A stretch of DNA of 64,000 nucleotides from assembly GCF_018812025.1 (NCBI RefSeq), contig NC_063044.1, positions 75,301,741 through 75,365,740 of the forward strand, read 5' to 3'. The notes below the pieces were generated by a model. It saw only the letters and a program-made list of their open reading frames with translations. It was not told the origin of the DNA and did no database searches. The position numbers were made by a program, and so were the translations under genes. Of the stretch, positions 22,326 through 35,354 are shown piece after piece. The stretch is from Megalobrama amblycephala (taxonomy: Eukaryota > Chordata > Actinopteri > Cypriniformes > Xenocyprididae). Each line of letters opens with the position of its first letter. Positions within the stretch are counted from its first letter, which is position 1.

Positions 22326-25300
22326 ATAGCAGTGACAGCCTGAGCGCATGAGGCTGCGGATTGTGGGCATTGAGGCCTGAACCCGTGACCGATTTTGGGG
22401 GTCAATCGGATCTGCTGGAGACGTCCACAGATTATAGGTGCGCGCCGAACTAAATCCACATGACTCGGGATGGTCAAAATGGGGAATCCCAGAGCAAGCT
22501 TGCAAAAAGTGAAGTGATAGGGGGTGTTGTAAAATTCGATGTACCAGTGTTTTATCAAATGAGAAAATTGAATGGCCAAAGATGCATGTAAGAGATAGAA
22601 GAGTAAGTTAAGTATTATGATTTTCCAGAAGAGGGAACGTTGAGTGGTCATAAGACTTAAGGTCGTAAGGGAATGAGTTGAAGAGAACTGCGATTTGGGG
22701 ATGCTGTGTTTGTGTGAGAGCAATGTGTGTGTGAAATGTAAGCAGGCTAGAGATTGTAGGCTAGACGAAGCAGACAGAAGGGAAAGAAGGTGAATACAAA
22801 AAAGAATTGGCATGTGAAGAAGTTCGATGTGAACATAACTTACAAAAAAGTTTTGTTTATTCATCCATTAAATGGATGCATGGACATTAGATGTCTAGAG
22901 AACTACAATTTATATAAGAATGGTTGAAGGAGAAAGCAGCTATAAGGCTGTCAGTCCAACCAAGTAGTAGAAATATGATTAAAATAATATTGTGGTTTTG
23001 CAAAACAGTAGAAACCATATTGATAATGTGTTTTGCATCTGCAGACTAACTATTTGATAGTGAGATAAGTGGCAATGATGAAGGGAAATATAGCAGGAAA
23101 AAAAATAATTTTATGAAAGTGAAAATGAAAATTCTAAAAGAATGTTTCACTTTGGGGAAAATATTTGAACAGTCTCAAGTATGTTTTTATGTGATTAGCG
23201 CATCGCTATTCACAATGTAAAATGACTAAAATGATTTTGGACCTTTAATGTCTAAATGTTTGGTTTTTGATGGTCAAAAGTTAAATGGCAAAAAAAAAAA
23301 AAAAAAAAAAAAAAAATGAGACTGCCAGTTGTAACAAAGGACTCAATCTGCCTGGTAAATTTGTAACCTCTAATTTCCATGATGTGTGAGTAAAAGACAA
23401 ATATAAGCAGTTGTTTATTTGGGAATGAATGTCATTTCTGGCAAAGTCTTAAGCTAGGCCAGAGTCAAAAGACAGTAGATAAAGTTTGATGTTAAAAGTT
23501 ATAAAAGGCAGAGTACCAGTCCTGAAATCCTCAGAGTCTCTCTCACTCAAAGTCAGCTAAAAGCTGCTATCTGAGCTTGTGTCATAAGTGATAACAAGCT
23601 ATTTATAGTGAAGCACAGTGTCTCAGCTGAAAATCATGGACACAGAGATGTCAAAAGAAATGATTGCCATGAAGAGGGAAATTAACTTTTAAATTTGTTA
23701 AAGGAAAACTCAATGAGTGTAAAGAGGTCTTTAAATTAGTAATATAGACCTTGAAGGACAGAAGTGAATATTTTGATGAATTTCTTCTATGACCAGTAAC
23801 TTTTTGTCTGATCTTTGTCACCACCATGTGCAGGGCTGATGGCTCCGGGTACAGATGTGGCAGAACATTACACTGAATGGACAGCTGTGAGAATTAAAAT
23901 CAATGAGTATATTCTCAGCACGGATATGTTGCTGCTGAGAGAATGCACAGTCTAATGATTTTAGTGATTAAATACTGCTGTTATTAACCTGTCTCCATGT
24001 TTTAACACTATTAGGCAGTCAAATGGCTCTGGTGGCTCTTGAATGCAACTTCCCTAAGCTCCAGAAAACACCTGATTCTGTTGAAGAAAACTGTCAAAGA
24101 TCTGGAATGGGAAAGAGCGGGTACCAGTGTGCACGAGGTGATTTCTCAATGACGGGTAAGATCCTCTTTGGCCAGATGAGGACAACCTAAGGCAGGGGGT
24201 TGTCGCCGCCACTGGGCATCTACCCTGATGGGAGGTGTTTATGTGAGATGGGTATGAGAGTTGAGCAGGATGTCTGTAAGGCCAGCAGCATCATGAAGGG
24301 GGAATGACCTGTCAGAAGAACAGCAGTCTGACCCAAAAATGTTCCTCTATACCACTCACCAGAAACCGCGTTCCTGAGAGGGCTTGTTTTTCATTGTGAC
24401 AAGCAACTATGCCAGGGGACAAGACCCTGAGGAAAAGGAGATTATTGATATAGAGCTGGATGGGAATGAGCTTTCAAGAGCCGACTGAGAACATGAGGTG
24501 ATTGTCCGTAATTTCTGGGGAGACCAGAGTAAAATTTAGTAACATGATGTTGGTTGCCCTATTGGCAAGAACTGTATAGATGTTTAGGATTCAGCAGGAT
24601 GATGAATCCCTGAATTCATGAGGCTGTGTGATTTTGAACTAATGTGTCTCAATCATAGTTTTTACTCCTGCAGGTCAGTAGACATGGCAGAGGATAATTC
24701 CAAGGCAATGGTGGTGTTAAAGATGAAGACTGATTTTGCAGATTCAAGAGAAAGTTAAGTGCATTCAGCATTTAAAACTAAAGATAACCCTCAAAAATGG
24801 CAACTGGCATAACATATTTTCGATGGTGGTAATGTTTTCTTTATTTAAAAGTTAAAACATTTACATTTGACCAAGGGTTATGTATAGTAATTTGATGTTA
24901 AATTCAGTCTAAGTTACAGTCTTAAGAGGCTGCTGAATTGATTATTTGTGCAGTAAGAGAGAGAGAGACGGCTGGGGTAGAGGCAAGGACACTCTGTCTG
25001 TCTGTTATCAGTTTGCTAAAGTTTAAACAAAACAAAGCAATGAGACTAGAACCAAAACAACCCAGCTGACTTTTGTGAAAAATAATTATAGTGAACAGAT
25101 ATGCTTTGAGACTGAATAAAAGATCATGTAAAAAACTACAGAAGTAAAGATCTACAGAACAATGTGAAGTTTAAAGATGTGTTTTTAGAATTAACACCAA
25201 AAGCAACTTTGAAAGTGAGCAGTTTATAGTCATGTGTGTCTAGTGTGAGTGAGTGCGAGAGTGACTGGACTCTATGTTTTGTATGTGTTAGTTTGGGGAA

Positions 25301-25739
25301 ATATTCTGTCCCCATAGAGAGTGTATATGTCATTGACTAGTGTGAATGAGTGTTTTATCGTTACAGATGGGTTAAGTGAAACGAGAAATTTGGAGAAGCA
25401 GATATTTTGATTGAATCTGATGAAAAGACGATACAGAACATGGGACGAGCTTTAAGTGGATTGTTTATCCAGCTCTGTCTACTAATGGTAATTATGACCA
25501 CTTTTGTCATTTATGATGTTGATTTGAATTACTCTCTGGATCAGTAAGTTTAAGTATTTATGGAAAATTGGAATTGTGAAATTGAAGGTTGCCATCCATG
25601 AGTTAAAACCCCTTGTCTAAATTTAACTTGGGGTCTGAATGTAAACACTGTCAGCTATGTGTGATCACAATGCTAAATGTAAAATATAGACTTGGCGGCA
25701 GAGAAACAGTGACACACTGGCAGTAAACAAAATTATCCA
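22326..25739 (+). other. Decayed ERV interior, no readable gene
   Basis: Stop codons occur in all frames. A (A)n tract of about 27 bases lies at 23290-23316. I could not recognise gag or protease motifs. The minus-strand ORFs here (for example 22313-22864) have no domain features and are taken as chance. Confidence 0.55.
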
Positions 25740-25990
25740 GAGAGCCCAGTAACCTTCACAGAACAAAGGATGATGAGAAGGAACATCATTGTTGTTTGAC
25801 TATCCTTGATCAAGTCTGTACACCATGACTTGACCTGCTAGATAAACCATTTGATAACTGTGAGGACGTGTTGTTTGTAGATGGCTCTGTCTTCAGAGAC
25901 AAAACAACAGACTGGAATAGCGAAGGATAAGTTGTGACCATGGAATGTGAAGTGTTGGTTTCAGGGCTACTGTCCTCTATTTGGTATAAG
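25740..25990 (+). pseudogene. Retroviral pol remnant, RNase H start (copy 2)
   Basis: A trace of the connection region followed by the LFVDGS-type RNase H motif at about 25874-25891, then stops. The layout resembles gamma- or epsilon-type retroviruses. It is broken by several stops. Confidence 0.55.
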
Positions 25991-26565
25991 CAGATGAGTT
26001 TGTGACCCTCACTGGAGGGGGCAGACTGACTAATAAAAGAATTGTAATACCAATTGAGAAACAGAGTAAAGAAAATCATTCAACAGTAAACAATTGTGCT
26101 TCAGAAGTACACCCAGCATTGCCTGAGGTACCTGCTAAATTTTGAGCTAAACATAAGAATAAAGTGGTCCTGTTTGTCAGACAGTGTGTTGAGACTACAG
26201 ACTGGGCTGAAAAGAGTGACAATGTGAGTTACAGTGAGAAGTTAGGAGCTTTTGTGACAGAATACAAGGGATAAGTCAAGGTGGAAAGTGGTAGACGATC
26301 TTTGGGGTGCTGTGGTTTGAATTTCTGTTTGTGCCCAAACTAATAAAAAAGTTTCTGTTTCTTTAGGAAGTGCTGGAGCAGACACAGGAGACTGTGTGTA
26401 ATCTGTTATCTGAAAAATAACCTTGATTTTTCTAACTCTTTACAGAGCATGTTCAGAGACAGAGAAAGCTGGAGGAAATCTGGTTGCCGAATTGAAGATG
26501 GATTTTAGTTTACTGTTGATGGCAAATGTTGTTTAGAGAAACATGTCTCCAACCACTATGATCAA

Positions 26566-26847
26566 TTGATGATGAACAATACATCAAAAAAGGGGATGAA
26601 TTGTGACTATCTACACAGGTGCCCATTGTTGGGGGTAACTAACGAATGTATGGCTGAAAATATGCCTGAAAATTTTAAATTAGGTTGGAAGAGCTCATTT
26701 TTGGGAATAGAAGGGGCTAAACAACGAGTGGCATCAACAGAATTGTGTGAACATGACATGTTGAACTATTGCAAAGAAATGTTTTCTATCCTGTCTAAAG
26801 TTTGTGTACAGGTGAAATCAGCTCAAGGAATTCCACATCACCACTGA
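26566..26847 (+). pseudogene. Short ERV ORF of 93 codons (copy 2)
   Basis: This is the longest open frame in the 3' interior of the provirus. Its C-terminal half (motif around YCKEMFSILSKV) might be the end of integrase. The N-terminal half is not recognised. Copy 1 (705-887) is shortened by a small deletion. No claim of function. Confidence 0.3.
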
Positions 26848-27280
26848 GGCTGGACAATAACACATCGTGGGCTACAAAATGGATCTGTTGTGATAAGATG
26901 TTATAGAACCTAAATTTGCATGCTATATGTCTGTAAAATGAAGGATTTCTATGATTGGGTGATGTATCTGAATTTGTTGTTTGTATGAAGATCAGAAATG
27001 AAAAGCATAAATGTGACGTAAGAACTTAAATTTCCTGTATAAGATACTTTAAGATGAATATGGATGATTAGTGGTTAATCCTCAAAGAATGTGATAGTAA
27101 AATGTGACTGAGGTATTTGACTTCATGGTAAAGCCCATTCTTTATCTATCCTATTTAGCTTGCTAAAACACAGGGTCTATCCCCACAGGAAAAGCCTTAA
27201 GCATTTTCTAACTTTCTTCACAAATTTAAGAGTGTGATGTGAAATGAAGTAGAAGTAATCATTAGTTATCAATGAATGAT

Positions 27281-27293
27281 AAGAAGAGGGAAT
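27281..27293 (+). promoter_or_regulatory. Polypurine tract (copy 2)
   Basis: AAGAAGAGGGAAT directly before the TG of the 3' LTR, as in copy 1. Confidence 0.75.
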
Positions 27294-27729
27294 TGTTGTG
27301 GAAATTAATTTTTCATATGCTTTTTACCTGTATTCTTGTGAAATATGATGCTTATGGAACATGATATGATGTTGGCTTCATTGGTAATGTTTAACATAGT
27401 GTTAACATAGATGTTAGAAATAGAAAGAGCAAGATATGGTATGGGGACATGCAAGATGTATGTTAAAAACATGTCTCTGCTAAACAATGTGTGGAAAGTT
27501 ACAGCCACTAAGGGATGTTCCAAATATGGTAAAAGGACAGAGGCTTCGGCCTTGGAGGTTAGAGATATAAAAGTGAGGGGAAGCTTTCGTTCTTGGTCTT
27601 GCACTCTGCAGCTACTTGTGTTTCTGTATGACCTGTCTGACCTTTCTTGCAAGAAATAAAAGCTTTAAAGACAATTGGACGTGTTTGTCTCTTATGCAGT
27701 AGAGTTGGAGTTGATTTTTTGCCACAACA
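27294..27729 (+). repeat. 3' LTR (copy 2)
   Basis: Same ends, TATA box and AATAAA as the other two LTRs. It is closer to the copy 1 LTR than to the 5' LTR, as expected if the 16-kb segment was copied after provirus insertion. Confidence 0.93.
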
Positions 27730-28345
27730 TGTTTTTTACAGAAATTCCACTAAGGCTCTTTTACAATCATTGGACTCTGTTTATCACTCTGCTTTAAGAT
27801 TCATAACTCGTACAAATCATTATACTCATACCACTGTGCATTGTATGAAATGGTGGGTTGGCCTTCACTTCATTTAAGAAGGTACAAGCACTGGCTTATA
27901 TTTGTGTACAAGGCCATAGTTGGCCAGCTTCCTCTGTATATGAATAGTTTATTGTCTGTCAAGAGTCAAGGGCATAATCTGCGTTCAAGTAGATATATTT
28001 TTTTAAATGTTCCACTTAATGAAGACAGAGTTTGGAAAAACTGCTTTTATTCATAGTGCATCAACTGCTTGGAATGAGATTCAAAGATCATTGAAAACTT
28101 AGTGTATTTATTTCAATTAATGAGTTTAAGCTATATCTTAATCGAACAGTCCAATCCGTCTGCACTTGTTCTTAAACTTGTTTTATTGTTGGAAATGTGT
28201 GTGTTGTGATTATTGTTTTATGTATTTAATTTAATTTTTGTTTATTGTGTGCTGCTACCTTGGCCAGGGCTCACTTTGTAAATGAAGATATCTATCTCAA
28301 TGTTGATTTTCTTCCCTGGTTAAATAAAGGTATAATAAAAAAAAA
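27730..28345 (+). mobile_element. LINE 3' part after ERV (copy 2)
   Basis: Begins with the TSD TGTT and continues the reverse-transcriptase frame of 19500-20831 (FYRNSTKALL, DSVYHSALRFIT), with a frameshift near 27860. The 3' UTR ends in CTTCCCTGGTTAAATAAAGG and an A-rich tail, the usual end of fish CR1/L2-like LINEs. Confidence 0.88.
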
Positions 28346-30354
28346 AATAAAATAAAATACATGAACGTGTCACCATTGAAAACATGAGGATTTTTTTAAG
28401 ATGAACAATCGCACAGCCTATTCGATATTCTATATATTAAATCAACTAATTCGAATATTCGAAAATTCGTGACACATCCCTAATTTAAACACACGGTTCT
28501 GCTCCTGCATAAAGGAGACAACTGCAACTATATTTCTTCAAATAAATTTCGCAGACTGCAGATACACACACAATACAGCGCGTGCTTAACGTTTTGAATA
28601 TCAATCATGCTGATCACTTTCATTATTTTCATTATTTTATTTTATTATTTATTTATTATTATTTTATTTTATTATTTTATTTTTTTATTTTTATTTTAAT
28701 TATTTTCATTATTTCCGCTCATGATCATCAGACAAATTTAAGGGCATAAAAGTCTTCAGTACCTTAAATAGTATAACATGAGTATTAATGATCATTTTAA
28801 GGTCCCAGCTAGGTTTCAGTATGTCTACAGATAATGTTAAAACTAAAATATATTGTTCGACCAACAATATCTTATCAATTAATTATGACGTTCACACCCG
28901 ACGTTCTTGGTTTTCTTCCTATTTATTAAATCCAGGCAATTGGTTGATAAAACATTGATTAAAATTAAGATAAAAATTAAAAATTAAGATGAAATTAACT
29001 TTAAAGAAAGGCTTACTACAAAACAAAACTTAATGAAGTGGTGAAAAATCACGTCTGACCTACTGCATGTCTCCTGACATATTGTGCATCTTATTTTTAG
29101 AAAATATATCTGACATTGTAGTCATGCTGTTCACTTTTCATAATCAACATAAATGAAATTTAAAAAAGTATTATTAATCTAATATTTAAACATAAATATA
29201 AAACTAAATAGGCTACATTTTCTTTAACCCTCTGGCCGACGAATGCGTCGGGGCTTTTTGATGGATTTTTCCTCATGACAGCTTGAAACAACTACTTCGT
29301 CATTTTTGGTGATACAGATTAGTGCAAAACATCAAAAACTACAAATGGTCTACTTTTAATTGTGTACGCTCACAGTAAAAAACAAAAAATTTCTGCTTTT
29401 GTAAAATAAAAAAATAAAAAACAGGATGTGCTTTCTTCTGTCTTTGAATCTTTCTGAAACGTCTAAAAAATGAACTGAAACTCAGCAAATAATTATCACA
29501 CAAACATGAAACATACGTCTAAAGAAAGCATGAAATGTCTACTTTTAAATAAAATAATTCACATTTAAAACAAATGTTCTCCTGCAATGTAATCTGTAAA
29601 CTAAAGAGATGTACAATTTCTCCTGACTCATGTTGCGAATGTCAATGCTGTGAGGTTGTTTCTAATACAATGACATGATGATATAACAAATAAAACAAGA
29701 CTATTTCATTCTGTAGAATATTTTAATACTTTCCTCAAAGTAGGCTAGGCTACATATTGAATAATTGGCGGGTGGGACGTCTCTCGATCTCGCGGCACGC
29801 ACGGACATGCCTAAAAGAAATAAAGATCTCAATTCGATAAAAAATGTGTTGGTCTGTGATAAATAAGAGGCGATCTCTTGCTGGAATGAGTTGTTTTTGC
29901 TCGTTGCCACTGTTATCAGTTCTCTTGGCGCTTGTGCGCAATGCGCAGTCATCACACAGACGATCGAGCGCTTTTTTCTGCTAAAAGCACAAAACAAAAT
30001 GCACACAAACATGTATTTGCTCTTGATGTACAATCACTGATGAAACCTTAGGTTTAATGAGAAAAAAAAACTACAAGGGAATTAAAGTTAACAAGTTGCG
30101 TTTGGACAAGCGCGTTTATCCGGACTGTTACCCTCTTACCTGAAAAACACTGTCTAGCGAAATCCGAATCGAAGTTTAGTACAACTCACCAGAACTAAGC
30201 AATGTTGGGGTAGGTTGTTATTCTTTGAATAATTTATTGTACAAAAAATGGGTTACAAACAATGACAAAAACTGTTCCATAACTCAAAAGATATCGAAAA
30301 AACAACAAAGTTATAGAAATAACTATTATTTTGTGTTAATATGTTATTGTTAAC

Positions 30355-30359
<5 letters not shown>
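28346..30359. other. No gene; counterpart of 2491-4391
   Basis: Same content as copy 1: hAT-like end at about 28380-28480 (better preserved here: ATTCGAATATTCG and GTGACACATCCCTA), then AT-rich sequence. An ATTTT-rich tract at 28620-28715 is unique to this copy. Confidence 0.6.

Positions 30360-30425
<66 letters not shown>
30360..30425. repeat. (TA)n microsatellite (copy 2)
   Basis: About 66 bp of TA followed by (TTTA)n; partner of 4393-4463. Confidence 0.97.
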
Positions 30426-30429
<4 letters not shown>

Positions 30430-30660
30430 TTATTTATTTTTTCCCTGTGAAAATAATTCATTTCCCAGAAAAATCAGAGATAAGATGTTAAGATGGAAAT
30501 GCTCAAACTGTAAAGGGGAGATATATAAACACAACAGGATGACTAAAAGTTAGTGATTTTAAAAATATTAAGTTCCTTGTTGTTTGGCTCTTAAAAAAAT
30601 TAGTTGGTGCCTGTTTTTTCCACCCTATAGGAGCCAATGGCTCCTTAATTTTTTTTTTGT

Positions 30661-30819
30661 CTGGAGCCCTGTGAGAGGTTCAGTGACATTGCTCTCAATA
30701 GAGGCCATTCGGATTTCATCAAAAATACCTTAATTTGTGTTCTGAAGATGAATGAAGGTCTTACGGGTGAGGAACAACATGAATGACGTAATTTTCATTT
30801 TTGGGTGAACTAACCCTTT
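30661..30819. mobile_element. Fish interspersed repeat, 3' end (copy 2)
   Basis: Partner of 4700-4856, with a few substitutions (for example ATGACGTAAT for ATGTCATAAT). Confidence 0.65.
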
Positions 30820-30918
30820 AAGTGGACCAAGAGGTAAACCAAGTGAAAAAAAGGACCCAGTTCTCTTCACGTTCACACTGTGCCTAAAAGAGGACTGAGA
30901 TCCTTTTTTGGTCCACTT
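30820..30918. repeat. Inverted-repeat segment A (copy 2)
   Basis: AAGTGGACCAA at 30820 pairs with TTGGTCCACTT ending 30918; partner of 4857-4953. Confidence 0.7.
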
Positions 30919-32109
30919 AAGTAGGAATGTGATCCTTGTGTTTATACTGTTGCTTTTTGGATCTAGTCCAGTTTAGTGTTTGATGGCTGACCCAATGGCC
31001 TTCAAAATTTACATTCACTTACACTGTATGTACCTCACTAACCATGATATTTCTTTGTAAAGATTATTATTATTATTTTATAAAATGGCATTGCTACAAT
31101 TGCTGTTTAATGAGCTTAACTCTAAATTGTTTATCTTTTACACAAAAACATACATTTTGTTGCAATTCTACCTCCATATTCTTGCACTATATCACACATC
31201 CACCTTTGTAAATAACATTTATTTTTAATTGTTTCCTTGAATCATAATTATAGCATCAGCATAGAAAATAATAATCAATAGGACAGATGCAAAGATGCAA
31301 ATGAAATAAACTGCTTTAAATTTTCTAGGTAAAGCATGCCTAAATTCAGCATTCAAGTGAGAAATGCTTCATAACAAAACTTCATATTCTTCACTGTATA
31401 TAGCTTACTGACTCTTTTATTAGGCTGCTGTCACTTTAAGAACTACAGTAATGCACAGGTCCAATATACACGACACACATACATGTTCACATTTACTTAA
31501 GACAAAACCACCTGTTTATGTGAACCTTGTGTGGTTTTGACGCTTTAAACGCACTAAGATAATTCAGTTTAGTACACGCACTCTGACAGCTGGCTTCTGT
31601 GCTCGTGATTTAAGTGTGTGCGCTGTAAACCATTTTAAACTGGCAAAGTGTGCAGCCACATCTCAGTTTGGAAGCGGTTGAAATTACAATAAATAAGTGT
31701 ACGCTGTGAATAATTTGTAGAGATCTGCCAGAAGCAGCAACCATGATGAACAGTGGATTTGTGCGTTTGAAACCACACTGGAATTTATGAACTGAAAAAT
31801 CAAGTAAGACCAAATCGGTTTGTGTTCATATTGCGTGTTTTTAGCGAACCAGACTCAGACCACCTTCCAAGATGGTTTCGGTTCAGTTCGGTTTAAAGGG
31901 GTCTGGGATCATATGGAGTGTTCAAATATGGACCAAAAATCACTCGAACCGCGCTCAGACCCCTGAAAAGGACCAACATCCTTACACTATAAAAACAATT
32001 GTTTAAATAAAAGGCACCAGATATGGGATCTACTCCACTAAAACAATTTTCCACCCACATTTTTCTTTTGTTGCTTCCAACACCCATGGAATGAAGAATA
32101 AACACCAAC
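30919..32109. other. Zinc-finger flank block B-C-D (copy 2)
   Basis: Nearly identical to 4954-6144; no supported ORF. Confidence 0.65.
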
Positions 32110-32151
32110 CTCTTTCTTCTTCAGTGCGTTTCATTCTGGGTCATTCAGTGT
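32110..32151 (-). pseudogene. Remnant of zinc-finger first exon (copy 2)
   Basis: Identical to 6145-6186: on the minus strand GAAGAAGAAAGAG followed by a GT donor, with the upstream coding part and promoter lost. Confidence 0.55.
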
Positions 32152-32897
32152 TGGAGAAGCTGATCTGCCAAAATCAAAAATATATTAGTTACCAAGTTTT
32201 ATACTAAATGACACATCTAAGAACCGTCTTAGAACAAACAAACAATAATAACACTCAGCATAATATTACAACATAATATGTCCATCTTAACATAGCTGGA
32301 TTTTCTAATCACTCACTGCAATGTAATAAGATCATTAACATGCGAGTTTTGTACAGAAACTAACAATGATCTTAAAACCTTTAAAAATAAAGAGCACCAC
32401 AAAGCAATAATTAGCCTAATGTTCAGAGCTGGGTAGATTACTTACAAATTGTAATCAGTTACTGATTCCAAATTACATAACAAAAATTGTAGGTAAATTT
32501 AAGGTAATGTAATCTGACTACTTTTTGATTACTTTTAGATTACTTTTGACTAAACTCATTTATCACATTGATTTGAATAGGATAATCTCGTACTGATATA
32601 AAAATACAAAGAAAAAGAACATATATTCCATTATTTGTCAACAACATTAAGTGTATTAATATTACATTAAGTCATGGTTTCCCAAATAGGATTGTGATGG
32701 AGTGTAATGAAAAACTATTACGTAAGTAAATTATACAAATGTATCATTTAAAATGAACAATTATAAAACAAAAAACAATCAAAACAAAACATACTAAAAA
32801 AGATATATATATTGTGAATCCAGTGATCAACTGCTATTTGGGTCTCAGTTTTCAGTGATATTCACATGACAGCTGGTTATTTGCAATTGCACAAGAC

Positions 32898-34002
32898 TAG
32901 GCATGTGACGGTATCAAATTTTCATGTTGCGATTAATTGATGAAGCTTTTATACGGTATTATCACGATATTAAAATAAGTTGCAAAAAAATGTTGTCATA
33001 GTTTAACAGGTTTAAGAACTCTTTTTGTAATAAAACAAAAAGAACTCTGAATGTTTAAATACAATAATACACTACAAAAAAATATATAAAGTGAAATTTT
33101 CAAACAGATTAAAGTGCAAAAGAATTAGGCTATAAAGAACAACAGGTAACACTTTAGAATAAGGTCTCATTATTTAATGCATTAACTAAGATTGAGCAAC
33201 AGCTACATATGTTACAGAAAGTTTTATTTTTTGTTAATGTTAGTTTAGAAACACAACTGATCATTGTTAGTTTTATCTCAGGTCCATTAAATAAGTTCTT
33301 TTGATTTTAGTAATGTTATTAAACAGTAACTAAGAAATGAACATTAACTAAGAATAATTAATGCTTTATAAGTATTTTTCATTGTCAGTTTGGTAATAAT
33401 TAATTAACAAGTTAACTAATGAAGCCGTATGTCTCAAAGTGTTACTGAACAATAACAAATAATCAGAACATTTCTAATCATTAGGGCATGTTGTAGTCCA
33501 GATTAAAATATAAAAATGTTTAGGTTTGAAAATAAATATCCTTTTAAGTCTTTTTTAATTATTCAGTTTTTGGTGCTGTGATGAACAACACTGAGATTAC
33601 AAAAAAAATAATGGCTGTTTGAAGCATTTAAAAACTTCACCAGCGCAGTTACTTTGTTTGCACGGTTTCCGTGGTAACCGCTGCATGCTGGTGTTCCATC
33701 AGCGCCCTCTGCTGTCAGAGAGTGAACGCGCACTTTCATTCAGCTCGTCTCCTTCACTCGTTCCGTCATGTGCTTCTCGTGCATGTTGGGCTTGTTTACA
33801 TCTGAGCGCGTGTCCTTTTGACGCAGAATACAGCGGTGTTGTGCATTTTATAGGAGTGATGGGTAAAGTATTCTTAATTGCATTATAAAAAATTTAAAAT
33901 TGGTAATAAATTATTTACGGTATTCTGAAGTGCCCACGATTACAATATCGTGCATATTCATTATCGCGATTTATCGCATTACTGAATATCGGCACAAGTC
34001 TA
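32898..34002. mobile_element. Nested hAT MITE (copy 2)
   Basis: Partner of 6933-8035, TSD CACAAGAC on both sides. Confidence 0.88.
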
Positions 34003-34206
34003 CACAAGACCTTCTGAATATATATAAGCAGTAGACATTTTTAGAAAGAAAAAAATTAAAAATATACAAAAAAGAAGAAGCGGGAGAATCAAAGAATTAT
34101 GAAAAATTGACTGCCATTTTGGGAGTAAATGTAATATAATCTAATTACAAGTAGTTAATTTTTGGAATCTGATTACATAATCCATAATCATGTAATCAGT
34201 TACTAC

Positions 34207-35257
34207 TAGGGGTGTAACGAGATCTCGCGAGACTAAACTGTGACGAGATTTCTCGTCGAGGCAAAAAGTAGTCTCGTGATGTTGAAAGGATATGCCACCG
34301 CTACGTTTACATTATGCCTTCACTATGGTTTTGCTCTGTATTTAAATAAAAAGCATTTAATTCAGGTGGATAACGGTTTCCGCCGCTCCATATTTACAGA
34401 GTACGCGCGATCACGAAAGTGAAAGTAAACGCGAGCGTGCATTCAAACGCGATTTCAGTACTCCGCATTTTGAAAGCGGCTCCCTGATGAATACAAATAT
34501 CTCTCAATATGAAAGCTATCTTAGGCTGGGCAGCGTAGTTGTAACCATCTCTTAGCTCTGTATCAGAGAAAAATTGGTCTTATTTGCACTTTGAATATTG
34601 AGAGAATGCGATTATAGTTGCACTTATTGTAAAGTGTTACCATAAAAATGAATAACAATTTTCTCTTAATCTTATTAAGCACAAACAGTAAGGTTTCATT
34701 TGTTAACATTAGTTAATGCACTGTGAACTATCATGAACTAACAATGAATGACTATTTTTATTAACTAACATTAACAAAGATTAATAAATACTGTAGCAAA
34801 TATAATGCTCTCATTGTTAGTTGATGTTGGTTAATACATTAATGTTAATAAATGAGACCTTATTGTAAAGTGTTACCATTTTAATTTATACTGTTTTTAT
34901 GATCAGTTTGTGGAAAGGAGTTCAGTTAGGAGGTCAAAAGTTGTAGAAGCTCATAAATCATGTACAGTAAGGTCTGAAGAGACTGAAATCATACAGAAGA
35001 GAAGTCAGTCAGTTGAGTTTGTGGCAAAACCTTTTACAGTGCTTGAGTATTGTTGTCTTTTACTGCATATGATAATTCAGTCTCAGAAAGTAGAACTGAA
35101 ATGACATTCATTACAAGATGATGTTAAAACATTTCAAATACACCTGCAGAATATTTTTTTCTAGTCATGTATTTCACCACTGAGGATTTCTTAAAAATAG
35201 TGTGTAAAGAGCTCGTCTCGTCTCGTGAACTCAATCTCGAGTCTCGTCACACCCCTA
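34207..35257. mobile_element. Nested hAT element (copy 2)
   Basis: Partner of 8240-9290, TSD GTTACTAC on both sides. Confidence 0.9.
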
Positions 35258-35354
35258 GTTACTACCCAGATCTGTTAATGTATTTGATCTGCCAAAGATG
35301 TTAAAAGAGTAGAAATAAAATGGCAGCAGTTGAGATAGATTCACATCAATTCCC

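Larger units (their letters stand above)
20832..27729 (+). mobile_element. Full-length, coding-dead endogenous retrovirus
   Basis: The 6.9-kb provirus has two LTRs (437 and 436 bp), a tRNA-Leu-type primer binding site, a polypurine tract and a TSD. The internal region is 6.0 kb but no gag, pol or env ORF is open. Only short pol-like traces are visible (RNase H near 25862). By eye the two LTRs differ at about 12 positions including indels (roughly 97 percent identical), which is young compared with the state of the interior. It sits inside the LINE and in both 16-kb copies. Confidence 0.9.
32424..35274. mobile_element. Outer hAT-like element with two nested hATs (copy 2)
   Basis: Partner of 6459-9307; same ends and same nested insertions, so the nesting predates the duplication. 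Confidence 0.75.

Noticed and set aside
22041..22864. Minus-strand ORFs of 154 and 183 codons
   Set aside because: Antisense to the proviral leader, no domain signature, and broken relative to the duplicated leader block.
25862..27729. Envelope gene in the provirus
   Set aside because: No open frame or recognisable surface or transmembrane motif between the pol remnant and the 3' LTR.
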